A stretch of 64,000 nt of DNA from Pseudomonadota bacterium (lineage in GTDB: Bacteria > Pseudomonadota > Alphaproteobacteria > Sphingomonadales > Sphingomonadaceae), in assembly GCA_023389105.1 (NCBI GenBank), contig JAEWEY010000007.1:1-64000 (forward strand), given 5' to 3'. Below the pieces are notes generated by a model. That model was given only the letters and a program-made list of their open reading frames with translations. It was not told the origin of the DNA and did no database searches. How positions within the stretch are numbered: the first letter of the stretch is position 1; every line of letters begins with the position of its first letter. Below, in pieces: positions 42,471 to 51,833 of this stretch. The position numbers and the translations under genes were made by a program.

Positions 42471-43643
42471 ATGATCGAGGAGCAGGCTGACGCGATCCTG
42501 AGCGAGGTGTTCGCGCCGTTGTCGCCGGACGCGTTTTTCAGCGCCATCGGCCAAGCATGGTTCAGCCTGAAGGGCAGCCCGGACCATGCACGCGCGCAAC
42601 TGTTCGGTCCCGTCCCGAAGCAGACGCTGCTCGGTGCCTTCGCAACGCATGCGGAGAAGCTCGATTGGCATTCTCCCGCGCCGATGGGGGCTGCGCCGGC
42701 GCTTCGCGCTGCGTCGAGCCCAGGCGACTTCGAAGCGATTGCCAAAAGCTTCCACGAGCGCGGCTACACGTTGCGCATCCCCGATATGGTGGAACTCACC
42801 CCGGCCCTGCAGTCGTTCGTGCGTGCGCTTGAGCTCGCGCTGCGTCAGCCCGTCAAGGCTTCGGTGTTTTGGAGCGCCGCGGGCGCAAAGGCGATTGTCC
42901 ACTATGACAAGCCGCACAACATCATCGTTCACCTGACCGGTCGGAAGCGCTGGTTCGTTTCGACCGATCCGCCAGGACTGCAGAACAAGTGGGCGCAGGT
43001 GGGGGAAGCGCCGCCGAACCTTCAGCGTCATCAGGTGCTGGATGTCGAGCCGGGCGACCTCATCTACATTCCGGGCGGAACGCCGCACACGGTCGAGTCG
43101 GCGACGGAGTCCCTGCATCTCGCAATCGTCTTCGAGCCAATCAGCCTGCGCGACGCGATCATCGCAGCGGTCGATCTGTTGTCGGATAACGACCGGGACT
43201 TCCGGCAGTCGATCCGCGGCCGTGCCGATGACGTTGATCCTGCGGCCCTCGCAACGCTCATCGGCAGCGGGCTCGACCGTCTGCGCGAACACAGTCGATC
43301 GCCCAACTTCGTTAGGGCGGCGATGGATCTCCGCGCTTCGCGCGCGACAGCCGACCTGCCGCCGCTAGCGCGCGCGACGGCGCCTGCGAGTGTGACCCGG
43401 GATAGCCGGGTGCAGCACGCAGCTCTCGCGATCAGCCACTTGCGCCATTCCGGCGGCTCGCTCGATTTCAGTCAGCCAGGGGAGCATATTGCGGTTCACG
43501 CGGGCGTCGAACCCGAGCTTCGATACATCGCGGCGACACCCTCGTTTCGTGTCGCGGACCTGCCGGGCAGTGCGGGCGACGACGTGAAGGTGGCGCTGGT
43601 GTCACGATTGATACAAAGCGGGTTCCTGGAATTGGTCGCTTAG
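42471..43643 (+). CDS. JmjC-type ribosomal oxygenase homologue (RoxA/NO66-like)
   Basis: 390 residues. The JmjC_2/Cupin_4 core has iron ligands H144-Y-D146 (KAIVHYDKPHNIIVHLTGRKR) and H206 (LIYIPGGTPHTVES), with the helix KWAQVGEAPPNLQRHQVLD between. A winged-helix-like C-terminal part ends SRLIQSGFLELVA. Homologues YcfD/RoxA hydroxylate arginine in ribosomal protein L16; MINA53/NO66 hydroxylate histidine. Protein hydroxylation is likely, but the target is not provable here. Its stop overlaps the mutS stop as TTAG. Confidence 0.88.
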   Translation: MIEEQADAILSEVFAPLSPDAFFSAIGQAWFSLKGSPDHARAQLFGPVPKQTLLGAFATHAEKLDWHSPAPMGAAPALRAASSPGDFEAIAKSFHERGYTLRIPDMVELTPALQSFVRALELALRQPVKASVFWSAAGAKAIVHYDKPHNIIVHLTGRKRWFVSTDPPGLQNKWAQVGEAPPNLQRHQVLDVEPGDLIYIPGGTPHTVESATESLHLAIVFEPISLRDAIIAAVDLLSDNDRDFRQSIRGRADDVDPAALATLIGSGLDRLREHSRSPNFVRAAMDLRASRATADLPPLARATAPASVTRDSRVQHAALAISHLRHSGGSLDFSQPGEHIAVHAGVEPELRYIAATPSFRVADLPGSAGDDVKVALVSRLIQSGFLELVA

Positions 43644-46240
43644 TCGCCCAATGTTTGCGCGAGCCGCTTGAGTTCGTAGATCTTTTCCAGAGCCTCACGC
43701 GGGCTCAGCTGGTCGGGCTCGATGGCTTCGAGCGCCGCCGTCATCGGATCGGGCTTCGTTTCAATCGGAGCGGCGGCCGCGAACAGCGGCAAATCGTCCA
43801 GGCCGGCGGCGATCCCACCCGTTGCGTCGCGACCGGCTTCCAGTTTGGCGAGCACCGATTTGGCGCGCGCGACGACGGCCGGCGGCAGACCCGCGAGCTT
43901 GGCGACCGCAATGCCGTAACTGCGGTCTGCAGCACCATCGGCGACTTCGTGGAGCAGAACCAGATCGCCTTTCCATTCGCGCGCGCGGACGTGGTGGAGC
44001 GAGAGCCGATCGAGCCTTCCGGCGAGGCGGGTCAGCTCGTGATAGTGGGTGGCGAATAGGGTGCGGCACTGCACGTCGTCATGCATCGCCTCGACCACCG
44101 CCCAGGCGATTGCGAGGCCGTCGTAGGTCGACGTGCCGCGGCCAATTTCGTCAAGGATGACGAGGCTCCTGGCGCTGGCCTGGGCGAGGATGGCGGCTGT
44201 TTCGACCATCTCGACCATGAAGGTGGATCGGCCGCGCGCGAGATTGTCCGACGCGCCGACACGGCTGAACAATCGATCGACAATGCCAAGCTTAACGCGC
44301 GTCGCCGGGACAAAGCTGCCGGCCTGGGCGAGCACGGCGATCAGCGCCGCCTGACGGAGGAAGGTGGACTTGCCGCCCATGTTGGGACCGGTGATCAGCC
44401 ACAGTCGATCCTGCGCACCCATGCTGAGGTCGTTGGCAACGAACCGATCACCGGCGTCGGCAAGCGCGCGCTCGACCACCGGGTGGCGCCCCGAGTCAAT
44501 TTCCAGACAAGCTTCGTCGGTCAGCTCGGGTCGGCACCAGCTGCCTTCCGCAGCGCGGTGCGCATGGCTGGCCGCTACGTCGATGCGCGCGATCGCTTCG
44601 GCGGTGGCGGTGATCTGCGAGGCGGTGGTGAGTGCTTTCCGGGTAAGTTCCTCGGCGTGAGCGGCCTCGGCGGCCAGTGCATGGGCGCCTGCCTCAATCA
44701 CCCGGCTCGCTTCCTCGTGCAGCTCCGGCGAATTGAAGCGCACAACGCCGGCTAATGTCTGGCGATGCGTAAAGCCGCTGTCTGGCTGCATCAGCCGGTC
44801 GGCGTGACGTGCGGATACCTCGACGTGGTAGCCAAGCACCGCATTGTGCCGAATCTTCAAGGAACTGATAGTGGTGGCGTCGCGATACTTGGCTTCGAGC
44901 GCGGCGATCGCACGGCGACCGTTCGAGGCAGCATCCCGCAACGCGTCGAGCTCCGCGTCATAGCCCTCGGCAATGTATCCGCCCTTCGAGGCATCGAGCG
45001 GCGGTGCTGGGACGAGTGCGCGGGTGAACAAATCGGTGAGACCCGCGTGTCCGCCGAGCCTGGGCAGCAACTCGTCGAGCAACGTCGGGCGGTCGGGTTG
45101 ATCGCCGAGTTCCTGCTGTAGGTTTGCCGCCGCGCTGAGGCCGTCGCGCAGGAGCGCGAGATCGCGTGGGCTGCCGCGGCCGGCCGCCAGCCGCGCAAGC
45201 GCGCGCGCAAAGTCCGGCAAGGCCTTCAGCGCGCTCCGTACCCGCTCCCGTCGGATTGGATCGGCGTGCAGCCATGCGACAAGCGCCAGACGCTGCTCGA
45301 TGGCGGAGCGATCGGTCAGCGGCGCGGCAATGTCTTCGCATAGAAGCCGTCGGCCAGCCGCAGTCTGGCAGCGATCGATCTCACCCAGAAGACTACCCGC
45401 TACGGTGCCACCGACCGACTGCGTTAGCTCGAGACTTTCACGGCTGGCCGCGTCGATTGCCATGTGCCCCGCCCGCGCGATGCGGCGTGGTGCATCCAGC
45501 AGGATGCCGGCATTCTTCTGCGTTATGTCCAAGTACGACAGCAACCCGCCCACTGCTGCCAGCTCCGCCCGGCCCGGGGAGCCGAGACCATCAAGCGTTG
45601 CCAGGCCGAAGCGCGCCTTGAGTGCGCGCTCTCCGGACAGGCTGTCGAAGCCGCCCTTGCCGGCGGTCGTGCGGATGCCAGGCACCTTGTCGTCAGCAAT
45701 TGTTTCGGCAGGCGACAACCGCGCCAGTTCGGCCGCCAGCTCACCTGGACCGCATGCCACCAGTTCGAAGCGCCCGGTCGAGATGTCAGCGGCAGCGACC
45801 GCCCATTCTTCGCCGGCCCGCCCGATTGCGGCCAGCCAGTTCGCCGATGCGGACTCGAGCAACGTCTCCTCGGTCAGCGTGCCGGGCGTGACCAGACGGA
45901 TGATCGCGCGATCGACGAGCGCCTTCGACCCACGCGCCTTCCGTGCCTCGGCCGGACTTTCCGTCTGCTCGGCAATCGCCACGCGATGGCCCGCCTTGAT
46001 CAGCCGCGCGAGGTAGGATTCCGCTGCGTGCACCGGGACACCGCACATGGGGATAGGCTCGCCAGCGTCCTCGCCGCGTTTGGTCAGCGCGATGTCCAGG
46101 CAAGCCGACGCGGCCTTCGCGTCGTCGAAGAACAGCTCGAAGAAATCGCCCATGCGGTAGAACAGCATGGCGTCGCCGGCCTCTTCCTTGAGGCGTTTGT
46201 ACTGGGCCATCATGGGCGTGGGAGCGTCGGCGCGGGCCAT
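43640..46240 (-). CDS. mutS: DNA mismatch repair protein MutS
   Basis: 866 residues, full length. Domain I has the mismatch-wedge motif GDFFELFFDDA (F-x-E) after MMAQYKRLKEEAGDAMLFYRM. Lever and clamp domains span about 270-570. The ATPase has Walker A ITGPNMGGKSTFLRQ, signature-region VGASDNLARGRSTFMVEM, Walker B LVILDEIGRGTSTYDGLAIAW, and ATHYHELT. MutS recognises mismatches; MutL is not in this window. Divergent from maeB. Confidence 0.98.
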   Translation of the reverse strand: MARADAPTPMMAQYKRLKEEAGDAMLFYRMGDFFELFFDDAKAASACLDIALTKRGEDAGEPIPMCGVPVHAAESYLARLIKAGHRVAIAEQTESPAEARKARGSKALVDRAIIRLVTPGTLTEETLLESASANWLAAIGRAGEEWAVAAADISTGRFELVACGPGELAAELARLSPAETIADDKVPGIRTTAGKGGFDSLSGERALKARFGLATLDGLGSPGRAELAAVGGLLSYLDITQKNAGILLDAPRRIARAGHMAIDAASRESLELTQSVGGTVAGSLLGEIDRCQTAAGRRLLCEDIAAPLTDRSAIEQRLALVAWLHADPIRRERVRSALKALPDFARALARLAAGRGSPRDLALLRDGLSAAANLQQELGDQPDRPTLLDELLPRLGGHAGLTDLFTRALVPAPPLDASKGGYIAEGYDAELDALRDAASNGRRAIAALEAKYRDATTISSLKIRHNAVLGYHVEVSARHADRLMQPDSGFTHRQTLAGVVRFNSPELHEEASRVIEAGAHALAAEAAHAEELTRKALTTASQITATAEAIARIDVAASHAHRAAEGSWCRPELTDEACLEIDSGRHPVVERALADAGDRFVANDLSMGAQDRLWLITGPNMGGKSTFLRQAALIAVLAQAGSFVPATRVKLGIVDRLFSRVGASDNLARGRSTFMVEMVETAAILAQASARSLVILDEIGRGTSTYDGLAIAWAVVEAMHDDVQCRTLFATHYHELTRLAGRLDRLSLHHVRAREWKGDLVLLHEVADGAADRSYGIAVAKLAGLPPAVVARAKSVLAKLEAGRDATGGIAAGLDDLPLFAAAAPIETKPDPMTAALEAIEPDQLSPREALEKIYELKRLAQTLGD

Positions 46241-46281
46241 GGCGAAACCGTAGCCGCTGCATCGCCGCCAATCGACCCTTC

Positions 46282-46314
46282 ATTGCGCGCGAGCGTGACT
46301 CTTGCGCGGCGAGC
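46282..46314. repeat. Tandem direct repeat in the mutS-maeB divergent spacer
   Basis: TTGCGCGCGAGCG (46282-46294) and TTGCGCGGCGAGCG (46301-46314) differ by one inserted G and begin 19 bases apart, close to two helical turns. They lie 18-50 bases before the maeB start within a 91-base spacer that otherwise shows nothing. This spacing suits a regulator binding twice on the same DNA face. Confidence 0.4.
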
Positions 46315-46331
46315 GGTCTAAGGCCCGCAGC

Positions 46332-48638
46332 ATGTCGGAGAGCAACGTCAAATATACCGAGCAGGAAGCGCTCGACTTTCACTCGCGCGGCCGGTCGGGG
46401 AAGCTGGAGATCGTCGCCACCAAGCCGATGGCCACGCAGCGCGATCTGAGCCTGGCCTATTCGCCCGGCGTTGCCGTGCCGGTCCGCGCGATCGCCGAAA
46501 ATCCGACCTGCGCCTACGACTTCACCGCAAAGGGAAACCTAGTCGCGGTCATCTCGAACGGCACCGCGATCTTGGGTCTCGGAAACCTCGGGGCGCTAGC
46601 CTCGAAGCCGGTGATGGAAGGCAAGGCGGTGCTGTTCAAGCGCTTCGCCGATGTCGACGCCATCGACATTGAGGTGAAGACCGAAGACGCGCAGCGCTTC
46701 ATTGACGCGGTCGAGCTGCTGGAGCCGAGTTTCGGCGGGATCAACCTCGAGGACATTGCCGCGCCCGACTGCTTCATTATCGAGCAGACGCTGCGCGAGC
46801 GGATGAATATCCCGGTCTTCCACGACGACCAGCACGGCACCGCGATCATTACCGCCGCCGGCCTCATCAACGCGTGCCTGCTGACCGGCCGCGACCTCGC
46901 CGATATCAAGGTGGCGGTGAATGGCGCCGGTGCCGCAGCGATCGCCTGCACCGAGCTGATCAAGGCGATGGGCGTCCGCGGGGACAATGTCCTGATGTGC
47001 GACCGCAAGGGCGTCATCCACAAAGGGCGTGACGACCTCGATCAGTGGAAATCGGCGCATGCAGTCGAGACCGACAAGCGTACGCTGGCCGATGCGGTCG
47101 ACGGCGCGGACGTGTTCCTCGGCCTGTCGGCAGCGGGCGCGCTGAAGCCTGAGATGGTGAAGACCATGGCCAAGGAGCCGATCATCTTCGCCATGGCCAA
47201 TCCGGACCCGGAAATCTGGCCGCCCGATGCGCAGGCGGCGCGGCCCGACGCGATCATCGCTACCGGTCGCTCGGACTTCCCGAACCAGGTCAACAACGTC
47301 CTCGGTTTCCCCTTCATCTTCCGCGGCGCGCTCGACGTCCGAGCGACGGCGATCAACGACGCGATGAAGATTGCTGCCGCCGAGGCACTGGCGGAGCTGG
47401 CGCGCGAGCCCGTTCCGGAAGAAGTCGCAGCAGCCTACGGCGGGCGTTCGCACAGCTTCGGACGCGATTACATTATCCCGGCGCCGTTCGATCCCCGGTT
47501 GATGGAAGTGGTTGCATCGGCGGTTGCGGAAGCAGCGGTAAAGAGCGGCGTCGCGCAGCGGCCAATCCCGGACATGGCAGCCTATCGCCGCCAGCTCAGT
47601 GGACGCCTCAACCCGACGGTCGCGGTCATGAGCCTGGCGTATGAAAATGCGCGGCAGAACCCGAAGCGTGTCCTGTTCGCCGAAGGTGAGGAGCCGAACG
47701 TCCTCCGCGCCGCAATCGCGTTCAAGGAAGCCGGTTACGGGACGCCCGTGCTGGTCGGGCGCGACGATGTTTATGACCAGCTCAAGGAGATGGGCGTCGA
47801 GAACCCGAAAGATTTCGAGGTTCTCAACAGCCGCAATTCGCCCCTTGTCGGACGCGCGGTCGACTACATCTACGCCAAGCACCAACGCCACGGCATGCTG
47901 CGCCGCGAGGTCGAGCGGCTGGTCAATCAAGACCGCAATTATTTCGCCGCGGCGATGCTGGCGATCGGCGAAGCGGATGCGATGATCACCGGCACTACGC
48001 GCCCCTTCAGCCAGTCGCTGAAGCAGGTGCGGCTGGTGATCGAGGACGAACCCGACGCGACGCCGTTCGGCGTCAACGTCATCGTCGGCCGCAACCACAC
48101 GATCCTGATCGCAGACACGGCGGTGACCGAGCGCCCGACCGCCGAGCAATATGCGGCGATTGCGCTGCGCTCGTCGGCCTTCGCGCGTCGGATGGGGATC
48201 GAGCCGCGCGTGGCGTTCATCAGCTACACGACGTTCGGCAACCCGCCGGGCATGCACGTCGAAGGGCTGCGAGACGCGGTGTCGATCCTCGACGGGTTCA
48301 ATGCCGATTTCGAATATGAAGGCGAAATGGCGCCCGACGTCGCGCTCAATTACGAAATGCAGAAGCGCTACTACCCGTTCTCGCGTCTTTCGGGGCCGGC
48401 CACCATTCTGGTCATGCCGGGCCTGCAGTCGGCCAGCCTGTCGACCAAGCTGTTGCGCGAGCTAGGCGGCGAGAGCGTCCTCGGACCTTACATGCTGGGC
48501 CTGGAGCATCCGGTGCAGATCGCGCCGATGACGGCGAGCGCATCCGATCTTGTCATGCTGGCGGTGCTGGCCGGCGGCGACGCGCATGCGCGACACCAGC
48601 GGGTGAAGGCCCGGACTAGATCCGCTCGACGGAGCTGA
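46332..48638 (+). CDS. maeB: NADP-dependent malic enzyme with phosphotransacetylase-like domain
   Basis: 768 residues from the ATG at 46332. The malic-enzyme half (about 1-425) has LAYSPGVAVPVRAIAENP, NGTAILGLGNLGALASKPVM, INLEDIAAPDCF, VFHDDQHGTAI and the Rossmann motif VAVNGAGAAAIACTE. The PTA half (about 430-768) has RVLFAEGEEPNVLRAA and SASDLVMLAVLAGG but is usually catalytically silent and regulatory, often responding to acetyl-CoA. It converts malate to pyruvate, making NADPH. Confidence 0.95.
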   Translation: MSESNVKYTEQEALDFHSRGRSGKLEIVATKPMATQRDLSLAYSPGVAVPVRAIAENPTCAYDFTAKGNLVAVISNGTAILGLGNLGALASKPVMEGKAVLFKRFADVDAIDIEVKTEDAQRFIDAVELLEPSFGGINLEDIAAPDCFIIEQTLRERMNIPVFHDDQHGTAIITAAGLINACLLTGRDLADIKVAVNGAGAAAIACTELIKAMGVRGDNVLMCDRKGVIHKGRDDLDQWKSAHAVETDKRTLADAVDGADVFLGLSAAGALKPEMVKTMAKEPIIFAMANPDPEIWPPDAQAARPDAIIATGRSDFPNQVNNVLGFPFIFRGALDVRATAINDAMKIAAAEALAELAREPVPEEVAAAYGGRSHSFGRDYIIPAPFDPRLMEVVASAVAEAAVKSGVAQRPIPDMAAYRRQLSGRLNPTVAVMSLAYENARQNPKRVLFAEGEEPNVLRAAIAFKEAGYGTPVLVGRDDVYDQLKEMGVENPKDFEVLNSRNSPLVGRAVDYIYAKHQRHGMLRREVERLVNQDRNYFAAAMLAIGEADAMITGTTRPFSQSLKQVRLVIEDEPDATPFGVNVIVGRNHTILIADTAVTERPTAEQYAAIALRSSAFARRMGIEPRVAFISYTTFGNPPGMHVEGLRDAVSILDGFNADFEYEGEMAPDVALNYEMQKRYYPFSRLSGPATILVMPGLQSASLSTKLLRELGGESVLGPYMLGLEHPVQIAPMTASASDLVMLAVLAGGDAHARHQRVKARTRSARRS

Positions 48639-50706
48639 TCGGTTCCGCATCGCGCAGCGCCGCGATGATGGCGTGCAAGTGCGCGAGGTCGTGAACTTCG
48701 ATGTCGAGGTGAAACGTCTGGAAGCTGCCGTCGCGATGCGTCAGCTGAAGGTTGATGATGTTTGCGTGCTTGGCGCCGAGGATGCTCGACATCGTGCCGA
48801 GCGCGCCAGGAATGTCGCGCAGGATGATCGCCAGCCGCGCCGCGCCGCCATCCGATCCCTCGCCCCAGCTGAGGTCCAGCCAGTCGGCGTCGACCCCGCT
48901 CGCCAGCGTGTCGCAACCGATAACGTGGACCTCGATTTCCTCGTCCTCGCGGCGAAGACCGACGATGCGGTCGCCCGGGATCGGGTGGCAGCATTGGGCG
49001 AGGTGATAGGCAACGCCGGGCGTCAGACCCTTGATCGAGATTGCCTGGCGCTGGCCGAGCGGTCGCGGGGCGACGTCTCCGCCGGCTGAACCCGGCATCA
49101 GCGTTTCCATCAGGTCTTCGTCGCTCACCCGCTTGCGCGCGATGGCGATCATCAGCTCATCCTGATTCTCGATCTTCAGCTTCTTGAGCGCGCGCTTCAG
49201 CGCATCCTTGTCGAGCTCGGCAGGCAGGCGCGCGACGATCTCGTCGTAAATCTTCCGGCCGAGCTGGATGGTCTCGTCGCGTTCCTTGTGACGCACGAAG
49301 CGGCGCACGCCGGACCGTGCCTTGCCGGTGGTCACGAAGCGCAGCCAGCTCGGCTGCGGGTGCTGCGCCTCGGACGCGAGAATTTCGACCTGGTCGCCAT
49401 TCTCCAGCATCGTCCGCAGCGGCACCACGCGGCCGTTGACCTTGGCGCCCACGGTGCGGTCGCCGAGGTCGGTGTGTACCGCATAAGCGAAATCCACCGG
49501 CGTCGCGCCCTTGGGCAGCTGGATCAATTCACCCTTCGGCGTGAAGGCAAAGATGCGATCCTGATACATCGCCATCCGCGTATGCTCGAGCAGCTCTTCC
49601 GGACTGTCGGCATGGTCGAGGATTTCGACGAGGTCATCGACCCACGGGATGGTCAGCTCGCCCTGCGGTTTGCCTTCCTTGTAGGCCCAGTGCGCGGCCA
49701 GACCCCGCTCGGCCTGCTCGTGCATCTCACGGCTGCGGATCTGGATTTCGATCCGCATCTTCGAATCGTGAATAACCGACGTGTGCAGCGAGCGGTAGCC
49801 GTTGCGCTTGGGCGTAGAGATGTAATCCTTGAAACGCCCCGGAACCATCGGCCAGCGGCTGTGGATCAGCCCGAGCGCGCGGTAGCATTCGGCCACGTCG
49901 TCGACGATCACGCGGAAGGCCATGACGTCCGACAATTGCTCGAAGCTGATGTGCCGCTCGGCCATCTTCTTCCAGATCGAATAGGGATGCTTCTGACGGC
50001 CGAAAACTTCGGCCTCCAGACCATTGTCGGCGAGGTACAGCTGCAGGCCAAGGCCGATGCGGCTGACGAGATCGCCGCCTGCCTGCGTCAGTTGCTCGAG
50101 CCGCCGCATGATCGAGGCGTAGGCGTCGGGTTCCAGCTCGCGGAACGCCAGCGTCTGCATCTCGGTCATCATCTCGTACATGCCGATGCGCTCGGCGAGC
50201 GGCGCGTAGATATCCATCGTCTCGCGCGCGATGCGGCGGCGCTTCTCTTCGGACTTGATGTGATAGAGCGTCCGCATGTTGTGCAGCCGGTCGGCGAGCT
50301 TCACCAGCAGCACCCGGATGTCGTCGCTCAGCGCCAGCAGGAACTTTCGAAGGTTCTCCGCGGCGCGCTCGTTCTCCGACTGCGCCTCGATCTTGCTGAG
50401 CTTGGTCACGCCATCCACAAGCCGCGCGACGTCCGTCCCGAACAGTTTCTCGATCTGTTGCGGCGTCGCCAGCGTGTCCTCGATCGTGTCGTGGAGAATC
50501 GCGGTGGCGATCGTCTGGTCATCGAGCTTGAGATCGGTCAGGATCCCCGCGACCTCGATCGGATGGCTGAAATAGGGGTCGCCGGAGGCGCGCTTCTGGG
50601 TGCCATGCGCCTGCATCGAGAAGACGTAGGCCCGATTGATCAGCCCCTCGTCCGCATCGGGATCGTAGGAGCGGACTTTCTCGACCAGCTCATATTGCCT
50701 CAGCAC
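48616..50706 (-). CDS. Bifunctional (p)ppGpp synthetase/hydrolase
   Basis: 696 residues from a GTG at 50706 (MLRQYELVEKVRSYDP). HD hydrolase (about 35-150) with SHPIEVAGIL and ILHDTIEDT intact; synthetase (about 225-340) with DYISTPKRNGYRSLHTSV; TGS (about 390-450) with RIFAFTPKGELIQLPKGATP; C-terminal ACT (about 625-696). This is the single Rsh (RelA/SpoT homologue) of alphaproteobacteria, which both makes and degrades (p)ppGpp. The 3' end overlaps the end of maeB by 23 bases in opposite orientation. Confidence 0.97.
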   Translation of the reverse strand: MLRQYELVEKVRSYDPDADEGLINRAYVFSMQAHGTQKRASGDPYFSHPIEVAGILTDLKLDDQTIATAILHDTIEDTLATPQQIEKLFGTDVARLVDGVTKLSKIEAQSENERAAENLRKFLLALSDDIRVLLVKLADRLHNMRTLYHIKSEEKRRRIARETMDIYAPLAERIGMYEMMTEMQTLAFRELEPDAYASIMRRLEQLTQAGGDLVSRIGLGLQLYLADNGLEAEVFGRQKHPYSIWKKMAERHISFEQLSDVMAFRVIVDDVAECYRALGLIHSRWPMVPGRFKDYISTPKRNGYRSLHTSVIHDSKMRIEIQIRSREMHEQAERGLAAHWAYKEGKPQGELTIPWVDDLVEILDHADSPEELLEHTRMAMYQDRIFAFTPKGELIQLPKGATPVDFAYAVHTDLGDRTVGAKVNGRVVPLRTMLENGDQVEILASEAQHPQPSWLRFVTTGKARSGVRRFVRHKERDETIQLGRKIYDEIVARLPAELDKDALKRALKKLKIENQDELMIAIARKRVSDEDLMETLMPGSAGGDVAPRPLGQRQAISIKGLTPGVAYHLAQCCHPIPGDRIVGLRREDEEIEVHVIGCDTLASGVDADWLDLSWGEGSDGGAARLAIILRDIPGALGTMSSILGAKHANIINLQLTHRDGSFQTFHLDIEVHDLAHLHAIIAALRDAEPISSVERI

Positions 50707-50757
50707 CGTTCTAAGATGAGGGGAGCCGGCGCCTTTGTGCAAGTGCGAAAGAACAAA

Positions 50758-50772
50758 GTTGCGCGAAGCAAC
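50758..50772. repeat. Inverted repeat in the rsh-hxlR spacer
   Basis: GTTGC and GCAAC flank GCGAA, 52 bases after the rsh start on its upstream side. With the dyad at 50777-50801 it fills most of the 117-base divergent region, suggesting dense regulation of one or both genes. Confidence 0.35.
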
Positions 50773-50776
50773 TGTC

Positions 50777-50801
50777 TTTGATGCAGTTTTTGTGCTTCAA
50801 A
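50777..50801. promoter_or_regulatory. Candidate HxlR operator
   Basis: TTTGATGCA and TGCTTCAAA are 9-base arms with one mismatch and a 7-base centre, located 22 bases before the hxlR-like ATG. Size and symmetry suit a dimeric winged-helix regulator. The site also lies upstream of the divergent (p)ppGpp synthetase gene. Confidence 0.45.
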
Positions 50802-50823
50802 TCGAGTCTCTGGGGAGACGCGT

Positions 50824-51318
50824 ATGCCGGGTGACACACTGACGGCGGGTATCGATTCATTTCGACAGGCCGCGCTTGCCTGTCCGCTCCCGGCAGCGGT
50901 CGAGCTGATCGGTGAAAAATGGGCGTTCCTGATCCTTCGCGGCGCTCTCAACGGGCTCAAGCATTTCGAAGAGTTTCAGGCCGGGCTCGGCATTGCCCGC
51001 AATATCCTGTCCGACCGGCTCGGCAAGCTCGTCGCGGGCGGAATCCTCGACCGCGAGGCCGACCCCAATGACGGGCGGCGGGTAATCTATACCCTTTCGG
51101 CCAAGGGCGAGGACCTGCTGCCCGTGGTGCTCGCGCTGCGGCAATGGGGGGAGAAGTGGGGCTATGGGACGATGGATTTGGCGCTGGCCGACCAACGCGA
51201 TCGCAAGCCCGTCCGCCGTATCTGCGTGCTGTCGCATGACGGCCGCGAATTAAGCCTCAACGACCTGACGTGGATCGAGCGCAAGGGCGAGGCACATCTC
51301 CGCACGGCGGCGGAGTGA
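50824..51318 (+). CDS. HxlR-family winged-helix regulator
   Basis: 164 residues. The HxlR domain (about 18-105) reads CPLPAAVELIGEKWAFLILR, HFEEFQAGLGIARNILSDRL, then LVAGGILDREADPNDGRRV and YTLSAKGEDLLPVVLALRQW. A cysteine at residue 20 directly precedes helix 1, the position used for thiol sensing in some HxlR proteins. The C-terminal 50 residues form a small extra domain (RRICVLSHDGRELSLNDL). A Shine-Dalgarno GGGGAG precedes the start. Targets unknown, likely its own promoter. Confidence 0.9.
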   Translation: MPGDTLTAGIDSFRQAALACPLPAAVELIGEKWAFLILRGALNGLKHFEEFQAGLGIARNILSDRLGKLVAGGILDREADPNDGRRVIYTLSAKGEDLLPVVLALRQWGEKWGYGTMDLALADQRDRKPVRRICVLSHDGRELSLNDLTWIERKGEAHLRTAAE

Positions 51319-51768
51319 TCACTCCATCCCGAGGATGTGGTCGCGCAACGCTCGCGCGTCGTGCAGCGCGTTGTGCGGCACCCGGCTGTTTGCCGCGGTG
51401 CTAAAGCCGCCCAGCGGCAGGAACTGAAAGCGCATCGAGGGGACTTCGACCATCTTTCCCGGACCCGTGACCAGCAGCGCGCTGAACTGTGCAATATCTT
51501 CCGGCCAGTCGGCAACGACCAACGGTTCAGGATCGCCGGACAGATAGTGGGCGACGGTTCGCGCGGCGTCATCGCGGCTCATTCGCGGTGACCGATGACT
51601 TTCCGGGACCATGTCCAGGTAAGGCAGCACGTGACGCTCTACCCAGAGGTCCAGATCGCCGTCCCATGCGAGGGTGAGATAGAGTTCCTCCCCGTCGTCA
51701 GGCACCAGCGCGAGGCTGAGCAATGCGCCGCCCCAGCCGTTATATTCGGTATCGAGGAAGTAACGCAT
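51319..51768 (-). CDS. DEDD-type 3'-5' exoribonuclease (Rv2179c-like)
   Basis: 149 residues from the ATG at 51768. Acidic motifs of the DEDD fold: MRYFLDTEYNG (D-x-E), VVADWPEDI (D), and HNALHDARALRDH (H...D). The family is a small Rv2179c-like RNase that trims RNA 3' ends. The gene begins directly after the divergent M20-like leader and its stop abuts the hxlR stop. Confidence 0.85.
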   Translation of the reverse strand: MRYFLDTEYNGWGGALLSLALVPDDGEELYLTLAWDGDLDLWVERHVLPYLDMVPESHRSPRMSRDDAARTVAHYLSGDPEPLVVADWPEDIAQFSALLVTGPGKMVEVPSMRFQFLPLGGFSTAANSRVPHNALHDARALRDHILGME

Positions 51769-51833
51769 CGGGCGTCTCTGGACGAGCGCCGCCGAACGTT
51801 CCAGTCTCCGCAATCCAACAGGGGGAATCATCG

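Noticed and set aside
46596..48257. A 553-codon open frame on the minus strand
   Set aside because: Antisense to the malic enzyme gene, no recognisable domain.
49288..50781. A 497-codon open frame on the plus strand
   Set aside because: Antisense to the (p)ppGpp synthetase gene.
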